The translations under genes and the position numbers were made by a program. DNA of 64,000 nt, taken from contig NZ_SGXJ01000001.1 in assembly GCF_004216905.1 (NCBI RefSeq), positions 1,674,001 to 1,738,000 of the forward strand, in the 5' to 3' direction. The notes under the pieces were generated by a model, which was given only the letters and a program-made list of their open reading frames with translations, made no database searches and was not told the DNA's origin. Shown here in pieces: positions 1-9,899 of this stretch. The DNA is from Kribbella sp. VKM Ac-2569 (lineage in GTDB: Bacteria > Actinomycetota > Actinomycetes > Propionibacteriales > Kribbellaceae). How positions within the stretch are numbered: position 1 is the stretch's first letter; every line of letters starts with the position of its first letter.

Positions 1-769
1 ACAAGGACAACTCGACCAGCGGATCCGCGGTACGCCGGGCCCACGCCCAGAACGCGGCCAGGAAGACCATTCCGGCCGCGATCCCACCGAGCGCCCACGC
101 CGAGCCCCAGCCGTGCTCACCCGCGGCGATGAACCCGTACGTCAGGCAGACCAGTCCTGCTGCCGTCAGCAGGATGCCCGGTACGTCGATCCGCCGCGAC
201 CGGTGACCGCTCGTCGACGGGATCAACAACGCCACTGCAACTAGTCCGATTGCAACTAGTGGCAGGTTGATCAGGAAGATCGAACCCCAGCGGTAGTGGT
301 CCAGCAGCCAGCCGCCGAGCACCGGGCCGAGCGGGATACCAAGCGAGTTCGCCATCAGCCAGATCGTCATCGCGCGCTGCCGTTCCTCCGGGGCGAACAA
401 CAGGTTGAGCAGCGACATCGACAGCGGGATCAGGAACGCCGACCCGATTCCGAGCGCCGCGCGACCCGCGATCAACTGACCGGGAGAGTCCGCGAACGCG
501 CACGCCGTCGACGCCAGCCCGAACACCACCAGCGCCCCGAGCATCAGCCGCTTCGGCCCGTACCGATCCCCCAGCAGTCCCGCCGGGAGCAGCAGCGACG
601 CGAGCACCAGCGTGTACGCGTTCGCGAACCACTGCAGCTGACTCGTCGACGCCTGCAGATCGGTCGCCAACGTCGGCAACGCGACGTTCAGCACGGTCAG
701 ATCCAGCCCGATCACGATCAGGCTGAGGGACATCGCCGCCAGGGCCCACCACCGCCGCGGATCCAGCAT
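1..769 (-). CDS. MFS efflux transporter, DHA2 (EmrB/QacA) type, 3' part cut by window edge
   Basis: Proton-driven drug efflux permease of the 14-helix DHA2 class, in the cytoplasmic membrane. The ATG at 769 opens a frame of about 256 residues that runs off the window start. The N-terminus MLDPRRWWALAAMSLSLIV leads into helix 1, followed by the motif-D1-like segment LDLTVLNVALPTL, motif A as GDRYGPKRLM (about residues 68-77) and motif C around GIPLGPVLGGW (about 146-156). At least six hydrophobic segments are visible. The substrate cannot be inferred. A 38-bp palindrome lies 11 bp upstream of the start, which suggests repression by a dimeric regulator lying outside this window. Confidence 0.9.
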   Translation of the reverse strand, partial: MLDPRRWWALAAMSLSLIVIGLDLTVLNVALPTLATDLQASTSQLQWFANAYTLVLASLLLPAGLLGDRYGPKRLMLGALVVFGLASTACAFADSPGQLIAGRAALGIGSAFLIPLSMSLLNLLFAPEERQRAMTIWLMANSLGIPLGPVLGGWLLDHYRWGSIFLINLPLVAIGLVAVALLIPSTSGHRSRRIDVPGILLTAAGLVCLTYGFIAAGEHGWGSAWALGGIAAGMVFLAAFWAWARRTADPLVELSL

Positions 770-780
770 GACGAACACCT

Positions 781-818
781 TTCTGAGATCAACTCTAATT
801 TGAGAGTAGATCTCAGAA
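781..818. promoter_or_regulatory. 38-bp near-perfect palindrome, probable operator for the MFS efflux gene
   Basis: The arms begin TTCTGAGATC and end GATCTCAGAA. Sixteen of 19 arm positions pair, with an AT-rich centre (CTCTAATTTGAGAG). It ends 11 bp before the MFS start codon, in the short gap after the alpha/beta hydrolase stop. Long AT-rich dyads in this position are typical TetR- or MarR-family operators on efflux genes. The alternative, a terminator for the hydrolase, is less likely because the stem is AT-rich and no T-run follows. Confidence 0.7.
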
Positions 819-829
819 TCGCGATCTGT

Positions 830-1657
830 CTACTGCACGACGCCGCGCAGCACTTCCCGGACGAACTCCGGCTGCTCCAGCCAGGGCGAGTGTCCGGCGC
901 CCGGGATCAGGTGGAACGTGTGATTCGGGACGTGGTCGGCGAGATCGCGGACCGCCCAGGCCGGGCGTGGGTCCCCGGCGCCGTGGACGAACGTGACCGG
1001 GGCCCGGATCGCGGCAGCCTGTGCCTTCAGCTCGTCAGGTGTCAAGCGTCCGGTCGCCCCCAGCGCGCGGTTGGCGGCGAAGTTGATCGGGAGGTCGACG
1101 GCCGCACTCGCGTACGCCCACTCCATCGCGCGCTCCCGATCGGCATGGTCGGTGAACCAGGACAGCGCGCGGAACTCGGTCTCCTCGGCCGGCGTGCGCT
1201 GCCGTCCGGACAGCTCGTCCAGGCGGGCGTCCTGCTCCGGTGTGATCCGGCGCGCGCGTTCCTCGTGGTACGCCGGACGCCAGTCGCCGATGCCGACACC
1301 GTCGAGGTACACGACGCCGGCCACGTGATCGCCGTACGACGCGGCGTACGTCATCGCCAGCGTCGCGCCGAAGGAGTGGCCGATGACGACGATGCGCTCA
1401 TGACCGAAGTACGCGCGGAGCTCGTCGATATCGCGCGCCGACCGGGCCAGCGTCTGTACGTCGGACGGGTCCGAGCGACCGCAGCCGCGCTGGTCGAAGC
1501 GGTGTACGACGACGAGGTCGTCGAGCATCTCCGCGAGGACCGCATAGTCGTCCCACAGGCCCGGGCCGCCGTGCAGGATCACGACCGCGGGCCGCCCGGT
1601 CGCCGTACCGGTGGTTGCGGTCCACAACCGAATGCCGTCAGATGTCGAAAACGGCAT
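830..1657 (-). CDS. alpha/beta hydrolase, proline iminopeptidase-like
   Basis: Serine hydrolase of 275 aa in the alpha/beta fold, cytoplasmic (no signal peptide). HGGPG at residues 29-33 is the oxyanion-hole motif typical of the proline iminopeptidase subfamily (S33). The nucleophile is Ser95 in GHSFG, the likely acid is Asp229 in GAGDPRP and the likely base is His256 in GAGHSPW. Its start overlaps the 3' end of the upstream MBL-fold gene by about 20 bp, so the two are probably co-transcribed. The substrate may be a peptide, amide or ester; nothing in the context decides this. Confidence 0.85.
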   Translation of the reverse strand: MPFSTSDGIRLWTATTGTATGRPAVVILHGGPGLWDDYAVLAEMLDDLVVVHRFDQRGCGRSDPSDVQTLARSARDIDELRAYFGHERIVVIGHSFGATLAMTYAASYGDHVAGVVYLDGVGIGDWRPAYHEERARRITPEQDARLDELSGRQRTPAEETEFRALSWFTDHADRERAMEWAYASAAVDLPINFAANRALGATGRLTPDELKAQAAAIRAPVTFVHGAGDPRPAWAVRDLADHVPNHTFHLIPGAGHSPWLEQPEFVREVLRGVVQ

Positions 1658-2384
1658 GCGGCGTAGCCAGCTCGACCGGACCGGAGAAGGTACGGCGGGC
1701 GTTCTCGGCCTGCGTCACGCGGTCGTACCACGGCGGCACGTGCGTGATGACGAGCCGCTTCACACCGGCCTTCTTCGCATGCTCACCCGCGTCGGCGGGC
1801 GTCAGGTGCAGGTCGACCGGATTGTTCGGTTCGTTGTCCGGCAACGCGGCTTCGGACAGCAGTACGTCGGCGCCGCGGGCGAGCTCGACCAATGCGTCGT
1901 TCGGCCCGGTGTCGCCGGTGTAGACGAGCGACTTGCCGCCGTGCTCGACCCGGATCGCGTACGCCGGCACCGGGTGCACCATCCGCGCGGTGCGGATCGT
2001 GAACGGCCCGATCTGCTGAACGTCCTGCCAGGCATGGAATTCCAGCTCCTCCTCCATCCCCGGATCGAGCGGCAGGTCGTACGCCAGCGCCATGCGTTCC
2101 GCCGTACCGGGCGGCCCGAACACGGGGATCCGCGGGATCGGCGCGCCCGGCGCGTAGCGCGCCGCGACGTACAACCCGCACAGATCCATGCAGTGGTCAG
2201 GATGCAGGTGGGACAGGCCGATCGCCCCGATGTCCGGCACAGCGACGTGCCGTTGGAGCGAACCGAGCGCGCCGCTGCCGAGGTCCAGGATCAGGTTGAA
2301 CCCGTCGGCTGTGACCAGATAGCTCGAGGCGGCCGAGTCCGGCCCGGGCACAGACCCGGAGCAACCGATCACGGTGAGCTTCAT
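1638..2384 (-). CDS. MBL-fold phosphohydrolase, Rv1339-type cyclic nucleotide phosphodiesterase candidate
   Basis: A 248-aa metallo-beta-lactamase-fold protein. The metal-binding motif is seen as SHLHPDH (His59, His61, Asp63, His64), with later ligands in MVHPVPAY and YTGDTG and a terminal THVPPW. It lies directly after murI, exactly as Rv1339 follows murI in Mycobacterium tuberculosis. Rv1339 has been characterised as an atypical class II cAMP phosphodiesterase. Hydrolysis of cAMP is therefore a family- and synteny-based inference; RNase Z-like activity is the alternative. I use the ATG at 2384 (MKLTVIGC) because the 22 upstream residues look non-native. Confidence 0.82.
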   Translation of the reverse strand: MKLTVIGCSGSVPGPDSAASSYLVTADGFNLILDLGSGALGSLQRHVAVPDIGAIGLSHLHPDHCMDLCGLYVAARYAPGAPIPRIPVFGPPGTAERMALAYDLPLDPGMEEELEFHAWQDVQQIGPFTIRTARMVHPVPAYAIRVEHGGKSLVYTGDTGPNDALVELARGADVLLSEAALPDNEPNNPVDLHLTPADAGEHAKKAGVKRLVITHVPPWYDRVTQAENARRTFSGPVELATPHAVFDI

Positions 2385-2513
2385 ACCTGGAACCCTACCG
2401 GCGAGTCGACCCCGGCGCAGGACGACCGGACGCGTCGATTCGGTTACCACACAGGCATCCGGGCGCCTTCCGGTGCCTTGGACAACGTCCGGGTGCGACC
2501 TGAATCACACTCG

Positions 2514-3317
2514 TCAGCGGACCCAGGCGAACTGGTCGACTACTCCCAGGGCCGGGCCGAGGAAGCGGGAGCCGATCGCGGCGAACTCCGCGGGGTTGCC
2601 CGTGGTGACGAAGCGGTGCGCGGGCGTCGGGAGGTGGTCGGGGCGGAGCAGGCCGGTCTTGGTGAGTACGCCGTACACGTCTTTCGCGCACTCCTCGGCG
2701 CTGCTGACCAGCGTGACGTTGTCGCCCATCACGTACGAGATGACACCGGTGAGCAACGGATAGTGGGTGCACCCGAGGATCAACGTGTCGACACCGGCCT
2801 CGACCAGCGGGTCCAGGTACTCGTGGGCGGCCTCGAGCAACTCCGGTCCGGACGTCACGCCGGACTCCACGAAGTCCACGAACTTCGGACACGCGTGCGT
2901 GAACAGTTCCACCTGCGGCGCGGCCGCGAACCCGTCCTCGTACGCGAGCGACTGCGCGGTCGCCTTCGTGCAGATCACGCCGACGCGCTGGTTCCGCGTC
3001 GCCGCCACGGCACGCCGCGCGGCCGGCAGGATCACCTCGACGACCGGTACGTCGTACCGCTCGCGAGCGTCCCGCAGCATCGCAGCACTCGCGGAGTTGC
3101 ACGCGATCACCAGCATCTTCACGCCGGCCTCGACGAGATGGTCCAGGCATTCGAGCGCGTACTCGCGGACCTCGGCGATCGGCTTCGGCCCGTACGGCTG
3201 CCGCGCGGTATCGCCGAGATAGAGGATCGGTTCGTGCGGCAACTGATCGAGTACCGCGCGGGCGACGGTGAGTCCCCCGAAGCCTGAGTCGAAGATCCCC
3301 ACCGGTGCGTCTGCCAC
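2514..3317 (-). CDS. murI: glutamate racemase
   Basis: Interconverts L- and D-glutamate to supply D-Glu for peptidoglycan; cytoplasmic and cofactor-independent. At 267 aa it has normal length. The two catalytic cysteines are present, Cys73 in ACNSAS and Cys183 in GCTHYP, along with the N-terminal FDSGFGG containing Asp10. It is followed on the same strand by the Rv1339-type gene. The preceding cysM is separated by a DinB gene and a small divergent membrane-protein gene not found at this place in mycobacteria. Confidence 0.96.
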   Translation of the reverse strand: MADAPVGIFDSGFGGLTVARAVLDQLPHEPILYLGDTARQPYGPKPIAEVREYALECLDHLVEAGVKMLVIACNSASAAMLRDARERYDVPVVEVILPAARRAVAATRNQRVGVICTKATAQSLAYEDGFAAAPQVELFTHACPKFVDFVESGVTSGPELLEAAHEYLDPLVEAGVDTLILGCTHYPLLTGVISYVMGDNVTLVSSAEECAKDVYGVLTKTGLLRPDHLPTPAHRFVTTGNPAEFAAIGSRFLGPALGVVDQFAWVR

Positions 3318-3485
3318 GGGAAAAGCTTATACAGGTCCGGCGCCGGGCAGATCAGAAGTGCAGCCTTACCTAACCGCGGGGAACGACACGCCGAGGTTGT
3401 CCACATCTTTACGTTATGGAATTGCCTTTTCGCGTGATGCACGCCACTCTGGAGCGATGTTTGCTCGACCGCCCCTCGTGATGCC

Positions 3486-3848
3486 ATGGATCTGACGCAT
3501 CACCTCGCGGTGGTAATCGGTACCACCGCCGCACCAACTCCGCAGCCCGACCATGTAGCCGCCGCAGGACAAGCGGCCAGTCAGGCCACGGAGTCGAACA
3601 ACGGCACAGCCGCGGAAATCGCGTCGTCCATCGGACCGACGGGACTCCTGCTGCTGGCGCTGATGGCGATGTTCGCAATGTACGTCGTCTCGCTGTCGCT
3701 GCACCCGAATGCCAAGTGCAACAGGTGCAAAGGTGCCGGCCGGCACCGCGGCAGCATCTTCAGTTACGCCCAACGCCCCTGCAACAGCTGCAAGGGCCGC
3801 GGCGTCCATCCCCGACTCGGCCGCAAGGTCCTGTTCAAACAACCGTAG
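3486..3848 (+). CDS. small membrane protein with DnaJ-type CxxCxG zinc motifs
   Basis: A 120-aa protein with a Thr/Ala/Gln-rich N-terminal part, one transmembrane helix (about residues 50-72, GLLLLALMAMFAMYVVSL) and a C-terminal cytosolic tail. The tail has two CxxCxG motifs, CNRCKGAG and CNSCKGRG, spaced like one zinc site of the DnaJ cysteine-rich domain. No J-domain is present. It is transcribed against the murI and cysM genes around it. The function is unknown; a membrane-anchored zinc-ribbon or thiol-chaperone role is only a guess. The ATG at 3481 stops at once, so 3486 is the start. Confidence 0.75.
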   Translation: MDLTHHLAVVIGTTAAPTPQPDHVAAAGQAASQATESNNGTAAEIASSIGPTGLLLLALMAMFAMYVVSLSLHPNAKCNRCKGAGRHRGSIFSYAQRPCNSCKGRGVHPRLGRKVLFKQP

Positions 3849-3960
3849 GCAACATGACGTAACCACCCCTGCAGGTGCCTAAGGCAACAAAAGGCGCCAC
3901 CAGCCCGGACCGGCCCTCCGCCCGCCGTTCCGGTTCCCCTCACTCCTGCCCCCGAAAGGT

Positions 3961-4437
3961 TCAGCGTCCGGTTCGGCCGTCGAGCTGTTCGCGCAGGATG
4001 TCGGCGTGCCCCGCATGCCGGGCGGTCTCCTCGATCAGATGCACGAGCGTCCACCGCCGCGACGGCGCAACACGCCTGCCCGGCCGCGGCCCCGGTACGG
4101 CGAGGTCGTCCCAAGCCGCAACCGCCGCGTTCGCTTCGGCCCCCACCTCCCGGTACGCCGCGAGCACCTCCGCCGCCGTCTCGTCAGCTCCCGCGTGGAA
4201 CGTCGCCTTCCAGTCCGGCACCTCATGCCCGAGCAAGTGGTACCGCTCCACCGCGGTCAGATGCTTCACGAGTCCGAGCAGATTGGTCCCGGACGGTACG
4301 CCGGGTGCTCGCACCTCGTCCTCCGCCACACCCTCCGCCTTGGCCGCGATCGACGTACGGAGATAGTCGAGGAAGCCAAGGAGTACGTCGCGCTCGCCCG
4401 GCCCGGTCGCCGGCGGTCCGGTATCACGTCTCTTCAT
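3961..4437 (-). CDS. DinB-family (DUF664) protein
   Basis: A 158-aa DinB-like four-helix-bundle protein. Histidines that could bind metal are seen in LVKHLTAVERYHLLG and in HLIEETARHAGHADILREQ, both characteristic of the DUF664/mycothiol-dependent DinB group. Members act as thiol S-transferases or remain unassigned. I start at the ATG at 4437 (MKRRDTG); upstream in-frame codons read like non-coding sequence. It sits 61 bp downstream of cysM on the same strand, so read-through from the cysteine operon is possible. Confidence 0.82.
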   Translation of the reverse strand: MKRRDTGPPATGPGERDVLLGFLDYLRTSIAAKAEGVAEDEVRAPGVPSGTNLLGLVKHLTAVERYHLLGHEVPDWKATFHAGADETAAEVLAAYREVGAEANAAVAAWDDLAVPGPRPGRRVAPSRRWTLVHLIEETARHAGHADILREQLDGRTGR

Positions 4438-4498
4438 CCGGCCAAGTCTGCCGTCCGGCACGTGCTTCGAGCACAAAAAGTTGCCGGGCCAGCAAGGG

Positions 4499-5464
<966 letters not shown>

Positions 5465-5743
5465 TCAGCCGCCGGCGACCGCGGGGAGCACGACGACGAC
5501 GTCGCCGTCCTTGACCTCGGTCTTCAGGCCGCCGGTGAACCGGACGTCCTCGTCGTTCACGTACACGTTCACGAACCGGCGCAGTTCCTCCGGCTCGCCC
5601 TCCACGATGCGCTCCTTGAGGCCCGGGTGGGTGCCGTTCACGTTGTCGATGAACTCGGCCAGGTTCACGCCGTCACCGCTGACCGCCTTCGCGCCACCGG
5701 TGTAGGTGCGCAAGATCGTCGGCACGCGCAGCTCGATCGCCAT
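5465..5743 (-). CDS. cysO: sulfur-carrier protein of the ThiS/MoaD family
   Basis: A 92-aa ubiquitin-like sulfur carrier ending in the diagnostic Gly-Gly (VAGG), which is thiocarboxylated and donates sulfur to CysM. The ATG at 5743 is preceded by AAGGAGAG, a strong ribosome site, and lies 1 bp after the mec stop, so translation is probably coupled. Upstream in-frame residues (MRSRKKKY...) are not part of the family and are discarded. Confidence 0.95.
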   Translation of the reverse strand: MAIELRVPTILRTYTGGAKAVSGDGVNLAEFIDNVNGTHPGLKERIVEGEPEELRRFVNVYVNDEDVRFTGGLKTEVKDGDVVVVLPAVAGG

Positions 5744-5744
5744 C

Positions 5745-6194
5745 TCAGTGCTCTCCTTCAGTCTCTTCATAAGAACCAACCACGCGTACTTCTTCTTCCG
5801 TGACCTCACCGTCGACGATCCGGTACGAACGGAACTCGACCGGCCCGTCGTACGCCGGGGAGTCGGCGCCGTCCCGAGTCGACACCAGCACGTAGTGCGC
5901 GCCCGGCTCCTGGGCCAGGTTGATGTCGGTCCGTGACGGGTACGCCTCGGTGGCGGTGTGCGAGTGGTAGATCACCACCGGCTCCTCGTCCCGCTCGTCG
6001 AGCTCCTTGTAGAGCCGCAGCAGGTCACCCGAGTCGAACTCGTAGAACGTCGGCGACATGGCGGCGTTCAGCATCGGGACGAACCGGGTCGCCCGGTCCG
6101 AACCTTCCGCGCCCGCGACCACGCCGCACGCCTCGTCGGGATGATCCCGCCGCGCATGCGCCACAATCGCATCAACCGTCGCCTTCTCGATCAC
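5745..6194 (-). CDS. mec: JAMM-motif metalloprotease releasing cysteine from CysO
   Basis: A 149-aa Mov34/MPN/JAMM isopeptidase. The zinc motif is complete: Glu21 in DEACG, then His77-Ser-His79 with Ser87 and Asp90 in YHSHTATEAYPSRTD. Family members cleave the C-terminal cysteine from the CysO-cysteine adduct. Two GTG codons compete as starts (6200 and 6194). GGAGG lies only 1 nt before the first but 7 nt before the second, so I use 6194. It is first in the mec-cysO-cysM operon. Confidence 0.93.
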   Translation of the reverse strand: MIEKATVDAIVAHARRDHPDEACGVVAGAEGSDRATRFVPMLNAAMSPTFYEFDSGDLLRLYKELDERDEEPVVIYHSHTATEAYPSRTDINLAQEPGAHYVLVSTRDGADSPAYDGPVEFRSYRIVDGEVTEEEVRVVGSYEETEGEH

Positions 6195-6303
6195 CAACAC
6201 GCCTCCACGGTAGTTGGCCGAACCGCCGCATCCTGCCGACCGCACTCTGCGTCCAGATAGTGGATGGTTTCGGAGAGTAATTGGCCGGTGATACTGGGCA
6301 ACC

Positions 6304-6687
6304 ATGAGGGGATTACAGAAGTACTGGGGCTGGGGACTGCTGGCGATCATGCTGACCGCGATCTGGTCGTGGAGCCTCGGGCCGGCCGTGCTGATCGCGG
6401 GATGGGCGCTGGTGACGGCCTATTTCCTGTTCCAGGTACCCGTGTGGTGTGGCGCCGAGGGCCGGCAGGGGCCGTGCAGGAACAACTCGTCGGGGATCCT
6501 GCTCGGGTGCAAGCAGGTGCGTCAGCACAAGTACCAGAAGCTCAAGCTCGCGGTCGTACCGCGCAGATGGCGTGAGCTGAACCGCGGACTGTGGGTCAAC
6601 CCGGCCAAGTGTCTGGCCAGCGCGGGAGCGGTCGTCGGCATCGTCACCGGAATCGTGTCGACGACCGTGAGCGTCGTTCGAGGCTGA
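6304..6687 (+). CDS. small membrane protein of unknown function
   Basis: A 127-aa protein with a hydrophobic hairpin near the N-terminus (about residues 8-47), then a basic Cys/Asn-containing loop (CGAEGRQGPC, LGCKQ) and a C-terminal hydrophobic segment (SAGAVVGIVTGIVSTTVSVV). I do not recognise the family. It stands alone on the plus strand between mec and an aldo/keto reductase, and its stop is 1 bp from the reductase stop. Confidence 0.65.
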   Translation: MRGLQKYWGWGLLAIMLTAIWSWSLGPAVLIAGWALVTAYFLFQVPVWCGAEGRQGPCRNNSSGILLGCKQVRQHKYQKLKLAVVPRRWRELNRGLWVNPAKCLASAGAVVGIVTGIVSTTVSVVRG

Positions 6688-6688
6688 T

Positions 6689-7666
6689 CTACCAGCGGTC
6701 GTGGATCTGGGGGCGGATCAGGTCGTCGTACGTCTGCTGGACGGCGGCCAACTGGTCGGCGGTCAGCGGGGTGAGGGTGGCGGCGGAAATGTTGCCGGCG
6801 ACCTGGGCCGGGTTGCGGGCGCCGGGGATGACAACCGAGACGCCGGGCTGGTCGAGGATCCAGCGGAGGGCGAACTGGGCCATCGCGGTGCCCGCGGGGA
6901 GCCAGGGCATCAGGCGGCGGACGGCTTCCAGCCCGGTGGTGAAGTCGACGCCGGAGAAGGTCTCGCCGACGTCGAAGGCCTCGCCGTGCCGGTTGTACGT
7001 GCGGTGATCGTCGTCGGCGAACGTGGTGTGTTCGTCGTACTTGCCCGAGAGCAGACCGCTGGCGAGCGGGACGCGGGCGATGATGCCGACACCGGCCGCC
7101 TGCGCCGCGGGCAGCACCTCGTCGAGCGGCTTCAGGCGCAGCGCGTTCAGGATGATCTGCACCGACGCGACGTTCGGCCGCGCGATCGCGGTCAGCGCCT
7201 CGGCACAGGTCTCGACGCTGACGCCGTACGACGCGATGCGGCCCTCGTCGACGAGGGTGTCGAGGGCGTCGAAGACCTCGTCGTCGGAGTAGACCGGCGT
7301 CGGCGGGCAGTGCAGCTGCACCAGATCGATCGTGTCCACGCCGAGGTTCTGCCGGGACCGATCGTTCCAGGCGCGGAAGTTCTCCAGCGTGTAGTTCTCC
7401 GACACCTGCTCGACGCGGCGGCCCATCTTGGTCGCCACGGTCAGGCCCTCGGACGACTTGAGTACCTGTCCGACGAGCCGCTCACTGCGCCCGTCGCCGT
7501 ACACATCCGCAGTGTCGATGAACGTCACGCCGCCGTCGATCGCGGCATGCAGCACCGCGAGCGCGTCACTCTCGTCCACCGAGCCCCAGTCGGCCCCGAG
7601 CTGCCAAGCCCCGAGCCCGACCACACCAACATCCCGCCCGGTCCGCCCGAGCCGCCGCGTCTCCAT
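6689..7666 (-). CDS. aldo/keto reductase
   Basis: NADPH-dependent carbonyl reductase with a TIM barrel, 325 aa. The catalytic tetrad is visible as Asp51, Tyr56 (DTADVYGDGRSE), Lys80 (VATKMG) and His119 (QLHCPP). The cofactor-binding end appears near VVIPGARNPAQVAGN. It lies 10 bp after the DUF2017 gene on the same strand and may be co-transcribed with clpS, although reductases are not a usual member of this cluster. The substrate is unknown. Confidence 0.92.
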   Translation of the reverse strand: METRRLGRTGRDVGVVGLGAWQLGADWGSVDESDALAVLHAAIDGGVTFIDTADVYGDGRSERLVGQVLKSSEGLTVATKMGRRVEQVSENYTLENFRAWNDRSRQNLGVDTIDLVQLHCPPTPVYSDDEVFDALDTLVDEGRIASYGVSVETCAEALTAIARPNVASVQIILNALRLKPLDEVLPAAQAAGVGIIARVPLASGLLSGKYDEHTTFADDDHRTYNRHGEAFDVGETFSGVDFTTGLEAVRRLMPWLPAGTAMAQFALRWILDQPGVSVVIPGARNPAQVAGNISAATLTPLTADQLAAVQQTYDDLIRPQIHDRW

Positions 7667-7676
7667 GCGGCCAACC

Positions 7677-8231
7677 CTAATGGCGCATGTTGTGGAGGAG
7701 GGCGGACTGGAGGTAGCCGAGCCAGTCGTAGAGGTCGTAGGTGAGGCGGCGTGGGTCGTCGTCCGGGAGTTTCTCCCAGGTCGAGTAGTCGTCCTCGTCC
7801 TTGATGTCGAGGCGGGTGCCGATGGCGAGGCGGAGGTCGTTCAGCGCACGCAGCCAGGACAGCTGCTCGTCCGGCTCCAGCGCGATCTCGTCGGCGCCGG
7901 ACTCCTCGAGCGCCGACAGGACTCGCTTGGCGTCGGTGACCTTGCCCTCGCGCAGCCCGCGCTCGGTGAACCGGCGGAACTCGGACGACGCCATGTCGTC
8001 CTGCTTGTACGCGTCCGGCAGCAGCCGCTGCAGTACGACGTCCTCGGGCGGCGACGTCGGTCCGTCGGAGTCCAGCAGCGCCGCGAGCGGGTCGCTGGAC
8101 TCGGTGGCGCGCGGCGGCAGACCGTCGTACAGCAGCTCGACCAGGTTGCGGAGCAGGTTCGCCAGGATGTCCGCCTCGTGCTCGGCGAAGCTGACGACGA
8201 CGGTCTTGCGGCGCCTGCGGAACCGCGTCAC
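7677..8231 (-). CDS. DUF2017 family protein
   Basis: A 184-aa protein of the DUF2017 family, found next to clpS across Actinobacteria (Rv1332 in M. tuberculosis). A basic N-terminus ([15 protein letters not shown]) is followed by an acidic helical body ending in [18 protein letters not shown]. The GTG at 8231 overlaps the clpS stop (GTGA), which favours coupled translation. An upstream GTG at 8252 would add seven residues. The biochemical role is unknown. Confidence 0.88.
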   Translation of the reverse strand: MTRFRRRRKTVVVSFAEHEADILANLLRNLVELLYDGLPPRATESSDPLAALLDSDGPTSPPEDVVLQRLLPDAYKQDDMASSEFRRFTERGLREGKVTDAKRVLSALEESGADEIALEPDEQLSWLRALNDLRLAIGTRLDIKDEDDYSTWEKLPDDDPRRLTYDLYDWLGYLQSALLHNMRH

Positions 8232-8515
8232 GACTTCTCGCAGGTGGCCCACAGGCCGTAGGTGTGCATCGCTTCCACGTCGCGTTCCATCGCTTCCCGA
8301 TTGCCGTTCGAGACCGCCGACTTGCCTTCTTTGTGCACCTGCATCATCAGCTTCTCCGCCTTCTGCTTGGAGTAGCCGAAGTAGGTCTGGAACACGAAGG
8401 TGACGTAGTCCATCAGGTTGACCGGATCGTTCCAGACGATGGTCACCCAGGGCGGGCTCAACTCGATCGCCTCGTCGACCTCGGCGCTCTCGAGTTCGCT
8501 TGGTGCGGTGGTCAC
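8228..8515 (-). CDS. clpS: ClpS adaptor for the Clp protease
   Basis: A 95-aa N-end-rule adaptor that delivers substrates to ClpC/ClpA. The core reads [20 protein letters not shown], then [20 protein letters not shown], the canonical substrate-pocket and ClpA/C contact region. It is divergent from pncB, 49 bp between starts, so the two share a promoter region, as in Mycobacterium. Confidence 0.96.
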   Translation of the reverse strand: MTTAPSELESAEVDEAIELSPPWVTIVWNDPVNLMDYVTFVFQTYFGYSKQKAEKLMMQVHKEGKSAVSNGNREAMERDVEAMHTYGLWATCEKS

Positions 8516-8564
8516 CTGTCCATTCTCTCCATCATCGGTTCCGGTCTCGCAATAGGCTGCTCCT

Positions 8565-9899
8565 GTGACGCACTCGACCGCGCTCTTGACAGACCATTAC
8601 GAGCTCACCATGCTGCAGGCCGCGCTGGCCGACGGCACGGCGCAGCGCCGCTCGGTGTTCGAGCTGTTCGCCCGCCGGCTGCCGGACGGCCGCCGGTACG
8701 GCGTGGTCGCGGGCGTCAACCGCCTGCTGGACGCGCTCGAGCGGTTCCGGTTCGACGAGCAGACGATCGCCTTCCTGGCCGATCGCGGCGTCGTCGACCA
8801 GGCTACCCGGGACTGGCTCGCGGAGTACCGGTTCTCCGGCGACATCTCCGGCTATGCCGACGGCGAGATCTTCTTCCCCGGCTCGCCGGTGCTCGTGGTG
8901 GAGTCGTCGTTCGCCGAGGCGGTGCTCCTGGAAACCGTTTTCTTGTCGATCCTGAACCACGACTCCGCGGTCGCCTCGGCGGCGTCACGGATGACCTGGT
9001 GGGCCGGTGGGCGGCCCTGTATCGAGATGGGCTCGCGCCGGACCCACGAGGAGGCAGCGGTCGGCGCGGCGCTGGCGGCATACATCTCGGGGTTCAGCGC
9101 CACCTCGAACCTGGAGGCGGCCCGCCGGTTCGGCATCCCGAGCACAGGGACGGCGGCGCACGCGTTCACGCTGCTGCACGACCGCGAGCAGGACGCGTTC
9201 CGGTCGCAGGTCGACGCGCTGGGCAAGGGTACGACGCTGCTCGTCGACACCTACGACGTCGCGGAGGCGGTGCGGACCGCGATCGAGCTGACCGGCCCCG
9301 AGCTGGGCGCGGTCCGGCTGGACTCGGGTGACCTGCCGTCGCTGGCCGGGCAGGTCCGCGAGCAGCTGGACTCGCTGGGAGCGACCAAGACCCGGATCAT
9401 CGTGACGAGCGACCTGGACGAGTTCCAGATCGCCGCACTCGCGCCGGCGCCTGTCGACGGGTACGGCGTCGGTACGTCGCTGGTCACCGGGTCCGGGTAC
9501 CCGACCTGCGGGTTCGTGTACAAACTGGTCGCCCGTGAGGACGCGAGCGGCGAACTGGTGCCGGTGGCGAAGAAGAGCCCGGACAAGATCTCGATCGGCG
9601 GCCGGAAGTGGGCGCTGCGGCGACGTACGGCGGCCGGGGTCGCTGAGGTCGAACTGATCGGTGTCGGTGAGCAGCCGGTGGACGACGGTGACGACCGTGT
9701 GCTCCTGAAGCCGCTCGTCGAGTCGGGCAAGATCGTCGGCCGGACCACGCCGGAGGAGTCCCAGGCGCACCATCAGAAGGTCCGCGACGAGCTCCCCCGC
9801 TCCGCCAGCCAACTCAGCCGCGGCGAACCCGCCATCCCCACCGACTACATCGGCGACTACACCAACAGGAACCCTTTCCTTCCCCGGAGCCACACGTGA
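8565..9899 (+). CDS. pncB: nicotinate phosphoribosyltransferase
   Basis: Joins nicotinate and PRPP to give nicotinate mononucleotide in NAD salvage. The 444-aa protein has DHYELTM (10-16), [10 protein letters not shown] (156-165) with the catalytic-loop histidine, [13 protein letters not shown] (about 180-192) and GTAAHAF. It starts at GTG 8565, divergent from clpS. It works downstream of nicotinamidase, which is also in this window (39.3 kb). Its stop overlaps the following MarR gene by 4 bp. Confidence 0.95.
   Translation: MTHSTALLTDHYELTMLQAALADGTAQRRSVFELFARRLPDGRRYGVVAGVNRLLDALERFRFDEQTIAFLADRGVVDQATRDWLAEYRFSGDISGYADGEIFFPGSPVLVVESSFAEAVLLETVFLSILNHDSAVASAASRMTWWAGGRPCIEMGSRRTHEEAAVGAALAAYISGFSATSNLEAARRFGIPSTGTAAHAFTLLHDREQDAFRSQVDALGKGTTLLVDTYDVAEAVRTAIELTGPELGAVRLDSGDLPSLAGQVREQLDSLGATKTRIIVTSDLDEFQIAALAPAPVDGYGVGTSLVTGSGYPTCGFVYKLVAREDASGELVPVAKKSPDKISIGGRKWALRRRTAAGVAEVELIGVGEQPVDDGDDRVLLKPLVESGKIVGRTTPEESQAHHQKVRDELPRSASQLSRGEPAIPTDYIGDYTNRNPFLPRSHT

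Noticed and set aside
3370-3385. Possible iron box (CCTTACCTAACC)
   Set aside because: Only one half resembles the DtxR/IdeR consensus and the second half-site is missing.
8232-8252. GTG 8252 as start of the DUF2017 gene
   Set aside because: It would overlap clpS by 25 bp; GTG 8231 in a GTGA overlap fits coupled translation better.
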